Source: Brevibacillus centrosporus (GTDB lineage: Bacteria; Bacillota; Bacilli; Brevibacillales; Brevibacillaceae). From it: a DNA stretch of 64,000 nucleotides. The stretch is taken from contig NZ_RHHP01000007.1 in the NCBI RefSeq assembly GCF_003710815.1, positions 1 to 64,000 on the forward strand, in the 5' to 3' direction. How positions within the stretch are numbered: the stretch's first letter is position 1; every line of letters starts with the position of its first letter. Below are positions 26,103 to 34,757 of this stretch, piece by piece. The notes below the pieces were generated by a model. The model searched no databases. It was not told the origin of the DNA and was given only the letters and a program-made list of their open reading frames with translations. A program made the translations under genes and the position numbers.

Positions 26103-26729
26103 TTAGAATGTTTCAGCCAGTTTTGCAGCTTTTGTAATGCCTTCTTGCACGATTGCTTCTGCTTTGTCTGGGAATTGGTTGTGGCCTTCCACGATCACTT
26201 CAGTGATGTTGGAAACGCCCCAGAAGCCAAGCAGGGTGCGAACGTATTTGTTAGCCAATTCAATAGCTGCCATTGGGCCTTCGGAGTAAACGCCACCGCG
26301 TGCGCTCAGCAGAGCCACTTTTTTGTCGCCCATCAGACCTACAGGGCCTTCCGCTGTATACTTGAATGTGATGCCTGCTTGGGACAGGTAATCCATGTAA
26401 GTGTGCAGAGGAGCTGGTACAGTGAAGTTCCACATTGGGAACGCGATCACAACTTTATCCGCTTCAGCAAATTGAGTAAGGTATTTTTTAACGAGCTCAG
26501 CGCCTTTTTGCTCTTCTGCAGACAGTTCCATACCTTTGCCTGATTTGAACATAGCAGTCAGCAGGTCGTTACCGTAGTATGGCAGGTTTTCAGCAAACAG
26601 GTCCAACTCAACGATTTCATCGTTTTGGTGAGTTTCTTTATAAGTTTGAGCGAAAGCTTCGTAAAGTTTTACACTCACTGCTTGCTCGACTGGTCGATCG
26701 TTTGCTTTAATCAATAGTACTTTACTCAT
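26103..26729 (-). CDS. azoR: FMN-dependent NADH-azoreductase
   Basis: Flavodoxin-fold quinone/azo reductase of 208 residues. It shows the FMN-phosphate region LIKANDRPVEQA, the FPMWNFTVPAPLHTYMDYL motif (about residues 100-120) and SARGGVYSEGPM, all typical of AzoR. It performs two-electron reduction of quinones and azo compounds with NADH. The gene lies downstream of a MarR gene, with a matching operator at 26780-26797. B. subtilis azoR1/azoR2 are regulated in just this way by YodB and MhqR. Confidence 0.93.
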   Translation of the reverse strand: MSKVLLIKANDRPVEQAVSVKLYEAFAQTYKETHQNDEIVELDLFAENLPYYGNDLLTAMFKSGKGMELSAEEQKGAELVKKYLTQFAEADKVVIAFPMWNFTVPAPLHTYMDYLSQAGITFKYTAEGPVGLMGDKKVALLSARGGVYSEGPMAAIELANKYVRTLLGFWGVSNITEVIVEGHNQFPDKAEAIVQEGITKAAKLAETF

Positions 26730-26779
26730 GGAAGGAATATTCCCCTTTCGTTTTGTAAGTCGCTAACATTAAATTCGTA

Positions 26780-26797
26780 AATCTTGATTTTAAGACT
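26780..26797 (-). promoter_or_regulatory. MarR/MhqR-like operator upstream of azoR
   Basis: AATCTT-GATTTT-AAGACT resembles TATCTT-N6-AAGATA, with the ATCTT and AAGA cores kept at the same spacing. Confidence 0.6.
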
Positions 26798-26857
26798 ATT
26801 ATGCATTGAAGGTTTTGTCAAGCGCTTTTTTGGTGGAGCGTGGCCGCACCGCTTCGG

Positions 26858-27304
26858 CTAATAGCTCTCCTGTGCGGCACGACCCAGTTTCTTTAACAAT
26901 TGGATAGCTTGTTTCTGTTCCTCCGGAGTAAGACCGCTGACTGCTCTTTCAATGGCTGTCTTGTGTGAAGGGAAAATATCCTCCAGTAGCTGGTTTCCTT
27001 TTTCCGTCAGCTCTGCATATATGACCCGGCGATCCTCCAAACAGGGTTTGCGGATCAGAAGCTGCTTCTTTTCTAGTTTGTCCACCACGTAGGTAATGTT
27101 TCCGCTGGAGATAAGGATCTTTTCGCCAATCTGCTGCAAAGGCTGCGGTCCTTTATGGAAAAGAACCTCCAGCACGCCAAACTCGGTAGGATTGAGTCCG
27201 TGCCGGCGAATGTCACGATTGGTATGGGCAGTTACCCAGTTGTACGATCTCGACAGGACGACCATCAGATCGAGGGAATCGTCTCGAACATACTGTTCTG
27301 ACAT
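26858..27304 (-). CDS. MarR-family regulator (MhqR/YodB-like)
   Basis: MarR winged-helix repressor of 148 residues with the usual dimerising helices and DNA-binding region (LFHKGPQPLQQIGEKILISSGNITYVVDKLEKKQLLIRKPCLEDRRVIYAELTEKG, across about 48-105). The wing DRR is intact. A single Cys precedes the wing (PCLEDRR), a possible redox-sensing position. A perfect palindrome 24 bp upstream implies autoregulation, and related sites precede azoR and doxX. Confidence 0.9.
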   Translation of the reverse strand: MSEQYVRDDSLDLMVVLSRSYNWVTAHTNRDIRRHGLNPTEFGVLEVLFHKGPQPLQQIGEKILISSGNITYVVDKLEKKQLLIRKPCLEDRRVIYAELTEKGNQLLEDIFPSHKTAIERAVSGLTPEEQKQAIQLLKKLGRAAQESY

Positions 27305-27327
27305 GGCTCCCCCTCCTTTCAGGTGAA

Positions 27328-27345
27328 TATCTTTAATTTAAGATA
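27328..27345 (-). promoter_or_regulatory. MarR/MhqR operator (perfect palindrome)
   Basis: TATCTT-TAATTT-AAGATA, with perfect six-base arms. B. subtilis MhqR boxes have the same ATCT...AGAT layout. Two diverged copies lie upstream of azoR and doxX. Confidence 0.75.
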
Positions 27346-27380
27346 ATGTTTATGGTACATGATTGATTTAGGCTTGTCAA

Positions 27381-27414
27381 ACAAAACCCTGACCTAGATA
27401 AATAGCGTCAGGGA
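27381..27414 (-). terminator. Terminator of the small minus-strand gene
   Basis: On the minus strand CCCTGAC and GTCAGGG enclose a 13-base loop and are followed by TTTTGTTT. Confidence 0.75.
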
Positions 27415-27424
27415 GGGCTGTGCT

Positions 27425-27586
27425 TTAGTATTCGATTTTGGTTACCTCTTCTAATGGAGAAAGGGGATTCGTATTTGCTTCTTCAAGCTCTCGCTGCAGC
27501 AATTTCTCATGTCCTTCATCGGAAAGGTCAAAATAAAAGTATTCCGGCGGGTCCTTTTTCGCTTGTTTAGGGCGCTGATCTGGCAT
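27425..27586 (-). CDS. Small acidic protein of unknown function (53 aa)
   Basis: I do not recognise this 53-residue protein. The start ATG at 27586 follows AAGGAGGATTGTC; the frame extends upstream but without a ribosome site. The sequence opens basic (MPDQRPKQAKKDPPEYFYF) and becomes acidic (SDEGHEKLLQRELEEA). It is soluble and has its own terminator, which supports a real gene. No partner is suggested by the neighbours. Confidence 0.7.
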   Translation of the reverse strand: MPDQRPKQAKKDPPEYFYFDLSDEGHEKLLQRELEEANTNPLSPLEEVTKIEY

Positions 27587-27765
27587 GACAATCCTCCTTG
27601 TCTTTTTTCCTATTGTTCTCCAATCCGTGCGATTCATGCTCCTCGCTCGCAAGCACTTGTTGGGTCGGACACTTTTATTCATGCTCCGCGGTGGCGGCTA
27701 CTGTCGTATGGCGCACGCCCCTCCACGAAAGCCTCGCGTTAGCAAATTAGACATATTTCACCTGG

Positions 27766-27801
27766 TTGCAAAACTTTTGTTTAAGTGATAGACTTTTGTT
27801 T
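27766..27801 (+). promoter_or_regulatory. psuK promoter with direct repeats
   Basis: TTGCAA (27766-27771) and TAGACT (27789-27794) are 17 bp apart. ACTTTTGTTT occurs at 27773-27782 and 27792-27801, a 19-bp period that spans the spacer and start region. The HTH fused to the kinase encoded downstream is a candidate to bind them. Confidence 0.5.
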
Positions 27802-27846
27802 GTAAACGAAGCTGTGAATGCTACTGAGGAAGAAAGGAGGATGACC

Positions 27847-28947
27847 GTGGATAAAGAAATGCAGATTTTGCAGCATATTCGCCACAATCCGTTTATCAGC
27901 CAGCAGGAATTGGCTGATCTCATGGGCATCTCCCGTTCGGCTGTCGCAGGCTATATCGCCCAGCTAACCAAGCGCGGCGAGATCAAGGGACGGGCTTACG
28001 TACTACGCGACGAAGGCTCGATTGCCTGCATCGGCGGCGCCAATCTGGATCGCAAGGCGCGCGGCAAACAGCAAGTGCGCCTGCATTCTTCCAATCCCGT
28101 GACGATCATGGAATCGTGCGGAGGGGTCGCCCGCAATATCGCAGAGAATCTGGGCAGGCTGGGCTGCAAGACTTCGCTGTTTACCAGCATCGGGGAAGAC
28201 AAGGAAGGCGAATGGATCCTGCAGGAAACGCGTAAGCATGGCGTTGATATCAGCCAGGTGTGGAGACTGCCTACCCAGCGGACAGGCACGTACACAGCAC
28301 TGCTGGACATCGACGGAGAGATGGTTGTCTCCCTCGCGAATATGGACATTTACGATGCGCTGACACCTGAGATGTACGCGGACAAATGGTCGCACATCGC
28401 TTCGGCCCAAGCAATTTTCCTGGATACAAACGTACCGGCAGATTGCTTGGCCTACATCATCGAACGCTGCCGAGAAGAGAGTATTCCGCTCTTTGTGGAC
28501 CCGGTCTCTTCTGCTAAAGCCAAAAAGCTGCCACAGCGATTGGACGGAGTAGAAGCCATTTTGCCCAATCGGGAAGAAGCCGAGCTGTTGGCGGGGATGA
28601 GCATTGGATCGATAGAGGAGTGTGCCGAGGCTTGCCGCAAGATCCGGGAACGCGGCGTCAAGCGTGTCATCGTCACGATGGGAGAGCAAGGCATTTACTA
28701 TCAGGCAGAGGATGCAGACGAGCAGTTCACTCCATACCCAACGGAGGTAGTGGATGTGACGGGAGCAGGAGATGCCTTTGCCTCTGGCCTGCTGTATGGA
28801 TACGTGAATGGAGAATCTTTTGAACGAGCATGCCAGCTGGGGTTGGCCGCATCTGCTCTGACCTTGAAAACAGAGCAGTCTGTATCCCCGCTGCTTCGAC
28901 CGGAACAGCTCGAGCAAACCGTAAACCAATACGAAAAGGAGAGATAA
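27847..28947 (+). CDS. psuK: HTH-fused PfkB kinase (pseudouridine kinase)
   Basis: Fusion protein of about 366 residues. Residues 1-60 form an HTH of the MarR/Lrp-like winged type (HIRHNPFISQQELADLMGISRSAVAGYIAQL). The rest is a PfkB ribokinase-family sugar kinase with GGVARNIAENLGRLG and the catalytic DVTGAGDAFASGLLYG. GTG 27847 has AGGAGG at a good distance; ATG 27841 directly abuts that site. The gene is followed after 3 bp by psuG, so the substrate is most likely pseudouridine, phosphorylated before glycosidic cleavage. The fused HTH may make the enzyme its own regulator. Confidence 0.88.
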   Translation: MDKEMQILQHIRHNPFISQQELADLMGISRSAVAGYIAQLTKRGEIKGRAYVLRDEGSIACIGGANLDRKARGKQQVRLHSSNPVTIMESCGGVARNIAENLGRLGCKTSLFTSIGEDKEGEWILQETRKHGVDISQVWRLPTQRTGTYTALLDIDGEMVVSLANMDIYDALTPEMYADKWSHIASAQAIFLDTNVPADCLAYIIERCREESIPLFVDPVSSAKAKKLPQRLDGVEAILPNREEAELLAGMSIGSIEECAEACRKIRERGVKRVIVTMGEQGIYYQAEDADEQFTPYPTEVVDVTGAGDAFASGLLYGYVNGESFERACQLGLAASALTLKTEQSVSPLLRPEQLEQTVNQYEKER

Positions 28948-28950
28948 CTC

Positions 28951-29877
28951 ATGAAACAATACCTGACCTTTACCGAGGAAGTACGTCACGCTCTGGAGAA
29001 CAACCTGCCAGTAGTTGCGCTGGAAACCACCATTATCTCGCACGGTATGCCTTATCCGCAAAACATCGAAATGGCCAAAGAGGTTGAGCAAATTATCCGC
29101 GACAACGGAGCCGTACCAGCAACGATTGGGATCATGAACGGAAAAATCAAGATCGGTCTGTCGGACAGCGAGCTGGAAGAGTTTGCGACGAACAAATCGG
29201 TAGAAAAAGTGAGCCGTCGTGATTTCCCATACATCCTGGCGAGCGGAAAAATCGGAGCGACGACCGTAGCAGCGACGATGATCGCAGCTGAGCTCGCGGG
29301 CATCCACATGTTTGCGACCGGAGGAATTGGCGGGGTACACCGCGAAGGCGAGATTACGTGGGATGTTTCCGCTGACCTGACCGAGCTGGCGCAAACAAAC
29401 GTGGCAGTCGTATGCGCAGGCGCAAAATCGATCCTGGATATCGGACGCACGCTGGAATTCCTCGAAACGCACGGCGTACCTGTCGTTGGATACCGTACGG
29501 CAGAATTCCCTTCCTTCTTTGCCCGTGAAAGCGGCTTTGGTGTAGATTTCCGCCTGGATACCCCGGAAGAAGTGGGAACCTTGATGGATACCAAATGGAA
29601 GCTGGGCCTGAACGGCGGTATGATCATCGCCAACCCGGTGCCTGAAGCAGACGCTCTGGATCATCAGAAGATCGAAGCGGTGATTCTGCAAGCGCTGAAA
29701 GAAGCGAAAGACAACAACATCGCCGGTAAAAAGGTAACGCCATTTTTGCTCGACAAAGTGAAGCAGCTGACAGAAGGCAAAAGCCTGCAAACCAATATTG
29801 CACTGGTGAAGCACAACGCAGAGGTAGCTGCAAAAATCGCAGTTGCCTACCAGCAAGCAGCGAACCAAGCAAACTAA
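28951..29877 (+). CDS. psuG: Pseudouridine-5'-phosphate glycosidase
   Basis: Enzyme of 308 residues that splits pseudouridine 5'-phosphate into uracil and ribose 5-phosphate. Family hallmarks are [16 protein letters not shown] near the start, [31 protein letters not shown] (in parts), and [11 protein letters not shown]. It is conserved over the full length, with [15 protein letters not shown] toward the end. It is co-transcribed with psuK and the pair forms a complete RNA-derived pseudouridine salvage route. Confidence 0.95.
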   Translation: MKQYLTFTEEVRHALENNLPVVALETTIISHGMPYPQNIEMAKEVEQIIRDNGAVPATIGIMNGKIKIGLSDSELEEFATNKSVEKVSRRDFPYILASGKIGATTVAATMIAAELAGIHMFATGGIGGVHREGEITWDVSADLTELAQTNVAVVCAGAKSILDIGRTLEFLETHGVPVVGYRTAEFPSFFARESGFGVDFRLDTPEEVGTLMDTKWKLGLNGGMIIANPVPEADALDHQKIEAVILQALKEAKDNNIAGKKVTPFLLDKVKQLTEGKSLQTNIALVKHNAEVAAKIAVAYQQAANQAN

Positions 29878-29912
29878 CGAAGCCACACAAGCACGCAATT
29901 GCGATCGCTCAG

Positions 29913-29944
29913 GAAAAGCCCCGAAAAAATGGGGCTTTTTTTCA
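29913..29944 (+). terminator. Rho-independent terminator after psuG
   Basis: AAAAGCCCC (29914-29922) and GGGGCTTTT (29931-29939) with an eight-base loop and T-run. Confidence 0.88.
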
Positions 29945-29953
29945 TTTAACCAC

Positions 29954-29983
29954 TTGATATACCCGGAGGGGGTATTGTATAGT
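29954..29983 (+). promoter_or_regulatory. copA promoter with CsoR-like box in the spacer
   Basis: TTGATA (29954-29959) and TATAGT (29978-29983) are 18 bp apart. The palindrome ATACCC-N5-GGGTAT (29959-29975) fills the spacer, the usual arrangement for the copper repressor CsoR. Confidence 0.75.
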
Positions 29984-30029
29984 AAAGATGTGATAACGAA
30001 ACAACGTTGGGGGAACAATACGTAAAAAT

Positions 30030-30046
30030 ATACCCTCGAGGGGTAT
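30030..30046 (+). promoter_or_regulatory. Second CsoR-like box
   Basis: ATACCC-TCGAG-GGGTAT, the same arms and spacing as the box at 29959-29975, located in the leader 16 bp before the copA start. No csoR gene is visible in the window. Confidence 0.65.
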
Positions 30047-30062
30047 TTAGAGGTGAAGCAAA

Positions 30063-32480
30063 ATGAGTGCCAAAACAGCTGAAGCGACAGTGCCGATATC
30101 CGGAATGACGTGCGCGGCTTGTGCACTGCGGATAGAAAAAGGTCTCAAAAAGCTGGAGGGTGTGGAGACGGCAAATGTCAATCTGGCATTGGAAAAGTCC
30201 ACCGTCGTCTACGATCCGGCTGTTACCGATCTGGATCATATCCGCGGGAAAATCGAATCGCTCGGGTATGGTGTGGCAGCAGATAAAGTAGAGCTGAACA
30301 TTACCGGAATGACATGCGCGGCTTGCGCGACCCGGATCGAAAAAGGGATGAACAAACTGCCTGGCGTCCTGAAGGCGAATGTCAATCTGGCTTTGGAGAC
30401 AGCGCAAGTGGAGTATGATGCTTCCCAGATCGGTACGGCTGATCTTATCCGCCAGGTCGAAAAGCTGGGGTATCAGGCAGCACGCAAGGAGGAAGGGAAG
30501 GAACAGGAGCAAGCAGACCGCCGGCAAATGGAGATCCGGCGTCAAACGATCAAGTTCTGGGTTTCGCTGCTCTTTTCGCTGCCGTTACTTTGGGCGATGG
30601 TCAGCCACTTCTCCTTTACCTCGTTTATCTGGCTGCCGGATGCCTTGATGAATCCATGGGTTCAGCTAGCTTTGGCGACACCGGTCCAGTTCATCATCGG
30701 CGCACAGTTTTACGTAGGCGCGTACAAGGCACTGCGTAACAAGAGTGCCAACATGGATGTGCTGGTCGCACTCGGTACATCTGCCGCCTATTTCTACAGC
30801 TTGTATGTGGCGATCTCTTCGATCGGGACTCACGCGCACATGCTCGAGCTGTACTTCGAGACCAGCGCGGTATTGATCACCCTGATCTTGCTGGGCAAAC
30901 TGTTTGAGGCAAAAGCGAAAGGCCGCTCATCCGAAGCCATTCGCAAGCTGATGGGACTGCAAGCCAAGACCGCTGTCGTCGTACGTGACGGCGTGGAGAT
31001 GACCGTTCCGCTGGAAGACGTGAGACAAGGCGACATCGTGCACGTGAAACCGGGCGAGAAGGTTCCTGTCGACGGTGTCGTTCTGGAAGGGCAATCGGCT
31101 GTTGACGAATCGATGCTGACAGGCGAGAGTATTCCCGTTGATAAAGCGGCAGGGGATTCTGTCATTGGTGCGACTTTGAACAAAAACGGCTTTTTGAAAG
31201 TGAAAGCCACCAAGGTAGGCAGGGAAACGGCACTGGCGCAGATCATCAAGGTCGTAGAGGAAGCGCAAGGAACGAAAGCGCCAATCCAGCGTCTGGCAGA
31301 CAGTATTTCGGGTGTGTTTGTGCCAATTGTGGTAGGTATCGCAGTCCTGACCTTCGTCGCCTGGTATTTCTGGGTCCTCCCTGGCAATTTCGCCGAGGCA
31401 TTGGAAAAGGCAATTGCCGTACTCGTCATCGCTTGCCCGTGCGCCCTCGGTTTGGCGACGCCGACATCGATCATGGCGGGCTCGGGACGCGCGGCTGAGC
31501 TAGGTATTCTATTTAAAGGCGGCGAGCATCTGGAAACCGCACACCATCTGGATACGATCATTCTCGACAAAACGGGTACCGTCACAAAAGGCGAGCCCGA
31601 GCTGACAGATGTTTTGGCGATCGAAATGAATGAGGAACAGCTGCTGGCACTGGTGGGAGCCGCTGAGAAAAACTCCGAGCATCCACTGGCGCAGGCTATC
31701 GTGAAAGGCATTGGCGAGAAGGGAATCGCGCTCACCCAAACTACCTCTTTTGAAGCCATCCCTGGATACGGGATTCGTGCAGAGGTAGACGGACATGATG
31801 TCCTGGTGGGAACACGCCGTCTGCTGGAGCGGGAAGGTATCTCGTTTACGCCTGTAGCGGAAACGATGCTGGCGCTGGAGAAGGCAGGAAAAACAGCAAT
31901 GCTGGCTGTCGCCTCTGGCAAGCTGGCGGGATTGATCGCGGTGGCGGATACCATCAAGCCTACCTCCAAACAGGCGGTAGAGCGCCTGAAAGCAATGGGT
32001 CTGACCGTGATCATGATGACGGGTGACAACCGGCAAACAGCCGAGGCGATCGCCCGCGAGGCAGGAATCGATCACGTCATCGCAGAAGTTTTGCCGGAGG
32101 GCAAGGCGGCTGAAGTGAAAAAGCTGCAGGCACAGGGCAAAAAAGTCGCCATGGTCGGTGACGGCATCAATGACGCACCTGCACTGGCTACTGCCGATAT
32201 TGGAATGGCGATCGGGACAGGTACCGATGTGGCGATGGAAGCAGCAGACATCACGCTGATGCGCGGCGAGCTGACCAGTGTAGCCGATGCGATCGAGATG
32301 AGCAAGCGGACGATTCGCAACATCAAGCAAAACCTGTTTTGGGCCTTTGCCTACAATACGCTGGGGATTCCGTTTGCCGCATTGGGCTTCCTAGCTCCGT
32401 GGCTGGCAGGCGCAGCGATGGCATTCAGCTCGGTGTCTGTCGTACTCAATGCCCTGCGTCTGCAAAGGGTGAAGCTGTAA
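30063..32480 (+). CDS. copA: Cu(I)-exporting P1B-type ATPase
   Basis: Copper efflux ATPase of 805 residues. Two N-terminal heavy-metal domains each carry GMTCAAC (about residues 14 and 82). The membrane core has the CPC copper site ([13 protein letters not shown]), TGES in the actuator, DKTGT phosphorylation site, HP locus (SEHPLA) and [10 protein letters not shown]. Late helices have the YN and MAFSSVSV motifs typical of Cu(I) pumps. Transcription starts at the CsoR-boxed promoter; the chaperone gene copZ follows 79 bp downstream. The role is copper detoxification. Confidence 0.96.
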   Translation: MSAKTAEATVPISGMTCAACALRIEKGLKKLEGVETANVNLALEKSTVVYDPAVTDLDHIRGKIESLGYGVAADKVELNITGMTCAACATRIEKGMNKLPGVLKANVNLALETAQVEYDASQIGTADLIRQVEKLGYQAARKEEGKEQEQADRRQMEIRRQTIKFWVSLLFSLPLLWAMVSHFSFTSFIWLPDALMNPWVQLALATPVQFIIGAQFYVGAYKALRNKSANMDVLVALGTSAAYFYSLYVAISSIGTHAHMLELYFETSAVLITLILLGKLFEAKAKGRSSEAIRKLMGLQAKTAVVVRDGVEMTVPLEDVRQGDIVHVKPGEKVPVDGVVLEGQSAVDESMLTGESIPVDKAAGDSVIGATLNKNGFLKVKATKVGRETALAQIIKVVEEAQGTKAPIQRLADSISGVFVPIVVGIAVLTFVAWYFWVLPGNFAEALEKAIAVLVIACPCALGLATPTSIMAGSGRAAELGILFKGGEHLETAHHLDTIILDKTGTVTKGEPELTDVLAIEMNEEQLLALVGAAEKNSEHPLAQAIVKGIGEKGIALTQTTSFEAIPGYGIRAEVDGHDVLVGTRRLLEREGISFTPVAETMLALEKAGKTAMLAVASGKLAGLIAVADTIKPTSKQAVERLKAMGLTVIMMTGDNRQTAEAIAREAGIDHVIAEVLPEGKAAEVKKLQAQGKKVAMVGDGINDAPALATADIGMAIGTGTDVAMEAADITLMRGELTSVADAIEMSKRTIRNIKQNLFWAFAYNTLGIPFAALGFLAPWLAGAAMAFSSVSVVLNALRLQRVKL

Positions 32481-32559
32481 ATCGGTAACATCTTAAAAAT
32501 CAGGCAACAAGCGGCTTTGTCCGCATAACTATATCGATAAATCCAAAGGAGAGATCATC

Positions 32560-32760
32560 ATGCAAACCATTACCCTGAATGTAGAAGGAATGTCCTGCAA
32601 CCACTGCGTCAACACCATCGAAAAAACACTGAAAGAGCTGGGTGCTACCGGCAAAGTGAATCTGGCAGCGAAAACCGTTGAAGTATCCTATGACGAAAGT
32701 GGCTTGACGAAGGAAGCGATCAAGGAAGCCATCGAGGAGCAAGGCTACGACGTCGTGTAA
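32560..32760 (+). CDS. copZ: Copper chaperone CopZ
   Basis: Small HMA-fold protein of 66 residues with the Cu-binding motif GMSCNHC near residue 12. It carries Cu(I) to the N-terminal domains of CopA. AAAGGAGAG precedes the ATG. It is probably co-transcribed with copA, since no terminator separates them. Confidence 0.95.
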   Translation: MQTITLNVEGMSCNHCVNTIEKTLKELGATGKVNLAAKTVEVSYDESGLTKEAIKEAIEEQGYDVV

Positions 32761-32817
32761 GGACGATAAAAGGAGGGCGCCCGCCGTCCATGCGAATTCG
32801 GGTGCCGCAAGCTAGGG

Positions 32818-32882
32818 AAAGGCCGATGCTGCTGTTCTTTTGGACCATCTGGTTCAGAGGGATTGTGCATCGGCCTTTTTGT
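32818..32882 (+). terminator. Large-loop terminator after copZ
   Basis: AAAGGCCGATGC (32818-32829) pairs perfectly with GCATCGGCCTTT (32867-32878), followed by Ts. The loop contains a smaller hairpin (TGGACC with GGTTCA). Confidence 0.75.
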
Positions 32883-32913
32883 TTTGGATTAGGCATGGCA
32901 AAAAGGAAAACGA

Positions 32914-32956
32914 AAAGCACCAGCTGACACAGAGGCATGTGAAGCTGGTGTTTTTG
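32914..32956 (+). terminator. Second terminator after copZ
   Basis: CACCAGCT (32918-32925) and AGCTGGTG (32943-32950) with T-run. It tightly insulates the copper operon from the next one. Confidence 0.7.
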
Positions 32957-32977
32957 TTTAGAGAAAGAATAAATTTG

Positions 32978-32997
32978 TAAAGAATCTGTAAATAGTT
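32978..32997 (+). repeat. 20-bp motif shared with the kdp upstream region
   Basis: The sequence here matches 40422-40441 at 18 of 20 positions (core TAAAGAATC-Y-GTAAAT). Both copies lie upstream of operons. A shared regulator site is possible. Confidence 0.4.
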
Positions 32998-33028
32998 TAC
33001 TTCCGCTTCATAAAGGAGGAGGTTTCGA

Positions 33029-33097
33029 CTGAAAACAGGCGTCAGGAGCGCCTTCTCATTTTTATCAAAGCTTGTTTCTGCCTTTATACGTCGTTAA
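33029..33097 (+). CDS. Possible 22-residue cationic peptide with CTG start
   Basis: AAAGGAGGAGG ends six bases before a CTG codon that opens a 22-codon frame. The product would be amphipathic and basic (ends KLVSAFIRR). A strong ribosome site with no other start nearby is the only support. A small hairpin (GGCG-N7-CGCC) overlaps, so the site could instead belong to a leader RNA. The rest of the gap 32957-33162 shows only a weak promoter-like TACAAT at 33109. Confidence 0.2.
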   Translation: MKTGVRSAFSFLSKLVSAFIRR

Positions 33098-33162
33098 AAA
33101 AGCGAATTTACAATGAAATCAAACAAAAGCGAAAAAACGGTAGGGATGGGAGGGCAACGGGC

Positions 33163-33984
33163 ATGATGGATTTGCATATGCACACCACGGCTTCGGATGG
33201 GAGAATGTCGCCAACGGAATTGCTGGCCGAGGCAAAGTCACGCGATGTCAGTCATATCGCGATTACGGATCACGATACCATAGATGGCTATTTGAAAGCG
33301 CGGGAGGAAGCCCGGCAGCTGGGCATTCGGATCGTGCCGGGAATTGAATGGAATACCGATGGACCAGAGGATGAGCTGCACATTCTGGGCTATGGCTTCG
33401 ATATCTCTGATTCACGCCTCTTGCACCTGATGGACAAAAGGCAGCAGGAGCGCATCGAGTGGGTGAGTGAGATCGTGGAGCGCTGTAATCGATTGGGTAT
33501 GTCGATTACTACGCAGGAGTGCCTGGAGCGGGCAAAAGGCAGCGTGATTGTGCGGACGCATATTGCAGAAGCTTTGCTCGCTCGCGGTTATGGAAGCTCG
33601 GTGCAGGGGCTGTTCGACAGCTATTTGTGCAAAGGGGCTGTGGCCTATGTCCCTCGTCCGTCCTTTTCCGCTCGGGATGCCATCGAGTACACCCACGAAT
33701 GTGGAGGCATCGCCGTTTTAGCCCATCCCGGCATTTACTCGTTTGAGGTAAAGCTAGCGTCCTTGCTCGATTATGGGCTGGACGGGATCGAAGTGTATTA
33801 CTCCCGTCACTCCGCTGCACAGATGGCATTCTGGGAGCGAGAGGCGAAAAAGCATCATCTGATTCGCTCGGGAGGAAGTGATTTCCACGGACACGGCTCT
33901 CGCAATCCTTATCCCGTGGGAAGCGTCGCGATTCCGGCGGAGGTAAAGGAGTGGTGGGCATGCTGTATGTTTCCTCGACACTGA
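33163..33984 (+). CDS. PHP-domain phosphoesterase
   Basis: Metal-dependent phosphoesterase of 273 residues of the YciV/RNase AM-like PHP type. Metal ligands appear in DLHMHTTASDG, ITDHDTIDGY, VPGIEW, the central VRTHIAEAL, VLAHPG, and GGSDFHGHG near the end. The family includes 3',5'-nucleotide phosphatases and 5'-exonucleases. It opens a run of six tightly packed genes; its 3' end overlaps the next gene by 25 bp. The context (a second barrel enzyme, a nucleotidase, and an ABC importer) points to the use of a phosphorylated nutrient. Confidence 0.85.
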   Translation: MMDLHMHTTASDGRMSPTELLAEAKSRDVSHIAITDHDTIDGYLKAREEARQLGIRIVPGIEWNTDGPEDELHILGYGFDISDSRLLHLMDKRQQERIEWVSEIVERCNRLGMSITTQECLERAKGSVIVRTHIAEALLARGYGSSVQGLFDSYLCKGAVAYVPRPSFSARDAIEYTHECGGIAVLAHPGIYSFEVKLASLLDYGLDGIEVYYSRHSAAQMAFWEREAKKHHLIRSGGSDFHGHGSRNPYPVGSVAIPAEVKEWWACCMFPRH

Positions 33985-34739
33985 TGTGGAAGTACCCGGT
34001 GGAGGCGGCCATCCTGATCGCCCGGCAGTACGGATTTTCAGGAATGGAGGTATGGGCGGAGCACGTCTGGTTTCATCAAAGCAATCCTCAGGAGATTCTG
34101 GATGCGGCGAAGCGTTCCGGGCTGAAGCTGACTTTGCACGCAGCGAGCTGGGACTTGAATATGTGCTCGCTCAACCAAGGGATTCGCAAACAATCGATAC
34201 TGGAAATCAAGCGCTCGCTGTCGCTGGCCCGCGAGATCGGGGCCAAAAGCGTTACGGTTCATCCGGGGCGTGTGACGTTGTCCGCCAAAAACCGTGGGTG
34301 GCATGAACCGATTCTGATCGAGAGTCTCAACGAGCTGGCGCAGGAAGCCTGTCGGTTGGGAAGGGTGCTGTCCATCGAGCATATCGAGCCGCTGCCAAAG
34401 GAAATGATTGTGACTCCAGCGGACCTGAATCGACTGCGCGCCTCGCTCGATTACCCGACATCGGCTACCTTTGATATCGCCCACGTTCCGCTCACCAGCT
34501 CGCTGACGCAATTTTATCAGGAGCTTGATGGCATCGACAAAATCCATGTCAGCGATGCAACGGCAACGAAGCTGCATGTTCCATTGGGGACGGGAGAGAT
34601 CGATCTTCCGGGGATTTGGCCGCTATTGTGGGAAAAGCATTGCCCTGTCGTAGTGGAAGGCTTCGACGATTCACGTGATTTATCTATGCTCAAGCAAAAC
34701 CTGCTCTTTTTGCAGCATCCGGATTGTGTCTCAATGTGA
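33960..34739 (+). CDS. Xylose-isomerase-like TIM-barrel protein
   Basis: Sugar phosphate isomerase/epimerase-type barrel (AP endonuclease 2 superfamily) of 259 residues. Features include ARQYGFSGMEVWAEH at the front, LTLHAASWDLNM, VTVHPGRVT, SIEHIEPLP with a metal-binding Glu, and TFDIAHV and IHVSDAT with further ligands. ATG 33960 has AAGGAG eight bases upstream, inside the end of the PHP gene. The reaction cannot be named from sequence; family members isomerise sugars or cut abasic DNA. Confidence 0.82.
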   Translation: MLYVSSTLMWKYPVEAAILIARQYGFSGMEVWAEHVWFHQSNPQEILDAAKRSGLKLTLHAASWDLNMCSLNQGIRKQSILEIKRSLSLAREIGAKSVTVHPGRVTLSAKNRGWHEPILIESLNELAQEACRLGRVLSIEHIEPLPKEMIVTPADLNRLRASLDYPTSATFDIAHVPLTSSLTQFYQELDGIDKIHVSDATATKLHVPLGTGEIDLPGIWPLLWEKHCPVVVEGFDDSRDLSMLKQNLLFLQHPDCVSM

Positions 34740-34757
34740 TAGGAGGTTTCCCATATC

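Noticed and set aside
28003..30126. 707-codon open frame on the minus strand
   Set aside because: It lies fully antisense to psuK, psuG and the start of copA, all with clear family motifs. Long antisense frames are common in GC-rich codon usage, and there is no ribosome site.
30830..32029. 399-codon minus-strand frame
   Set aside because: It is antisense to the copA core, and its composition is a mirror of copA codons.
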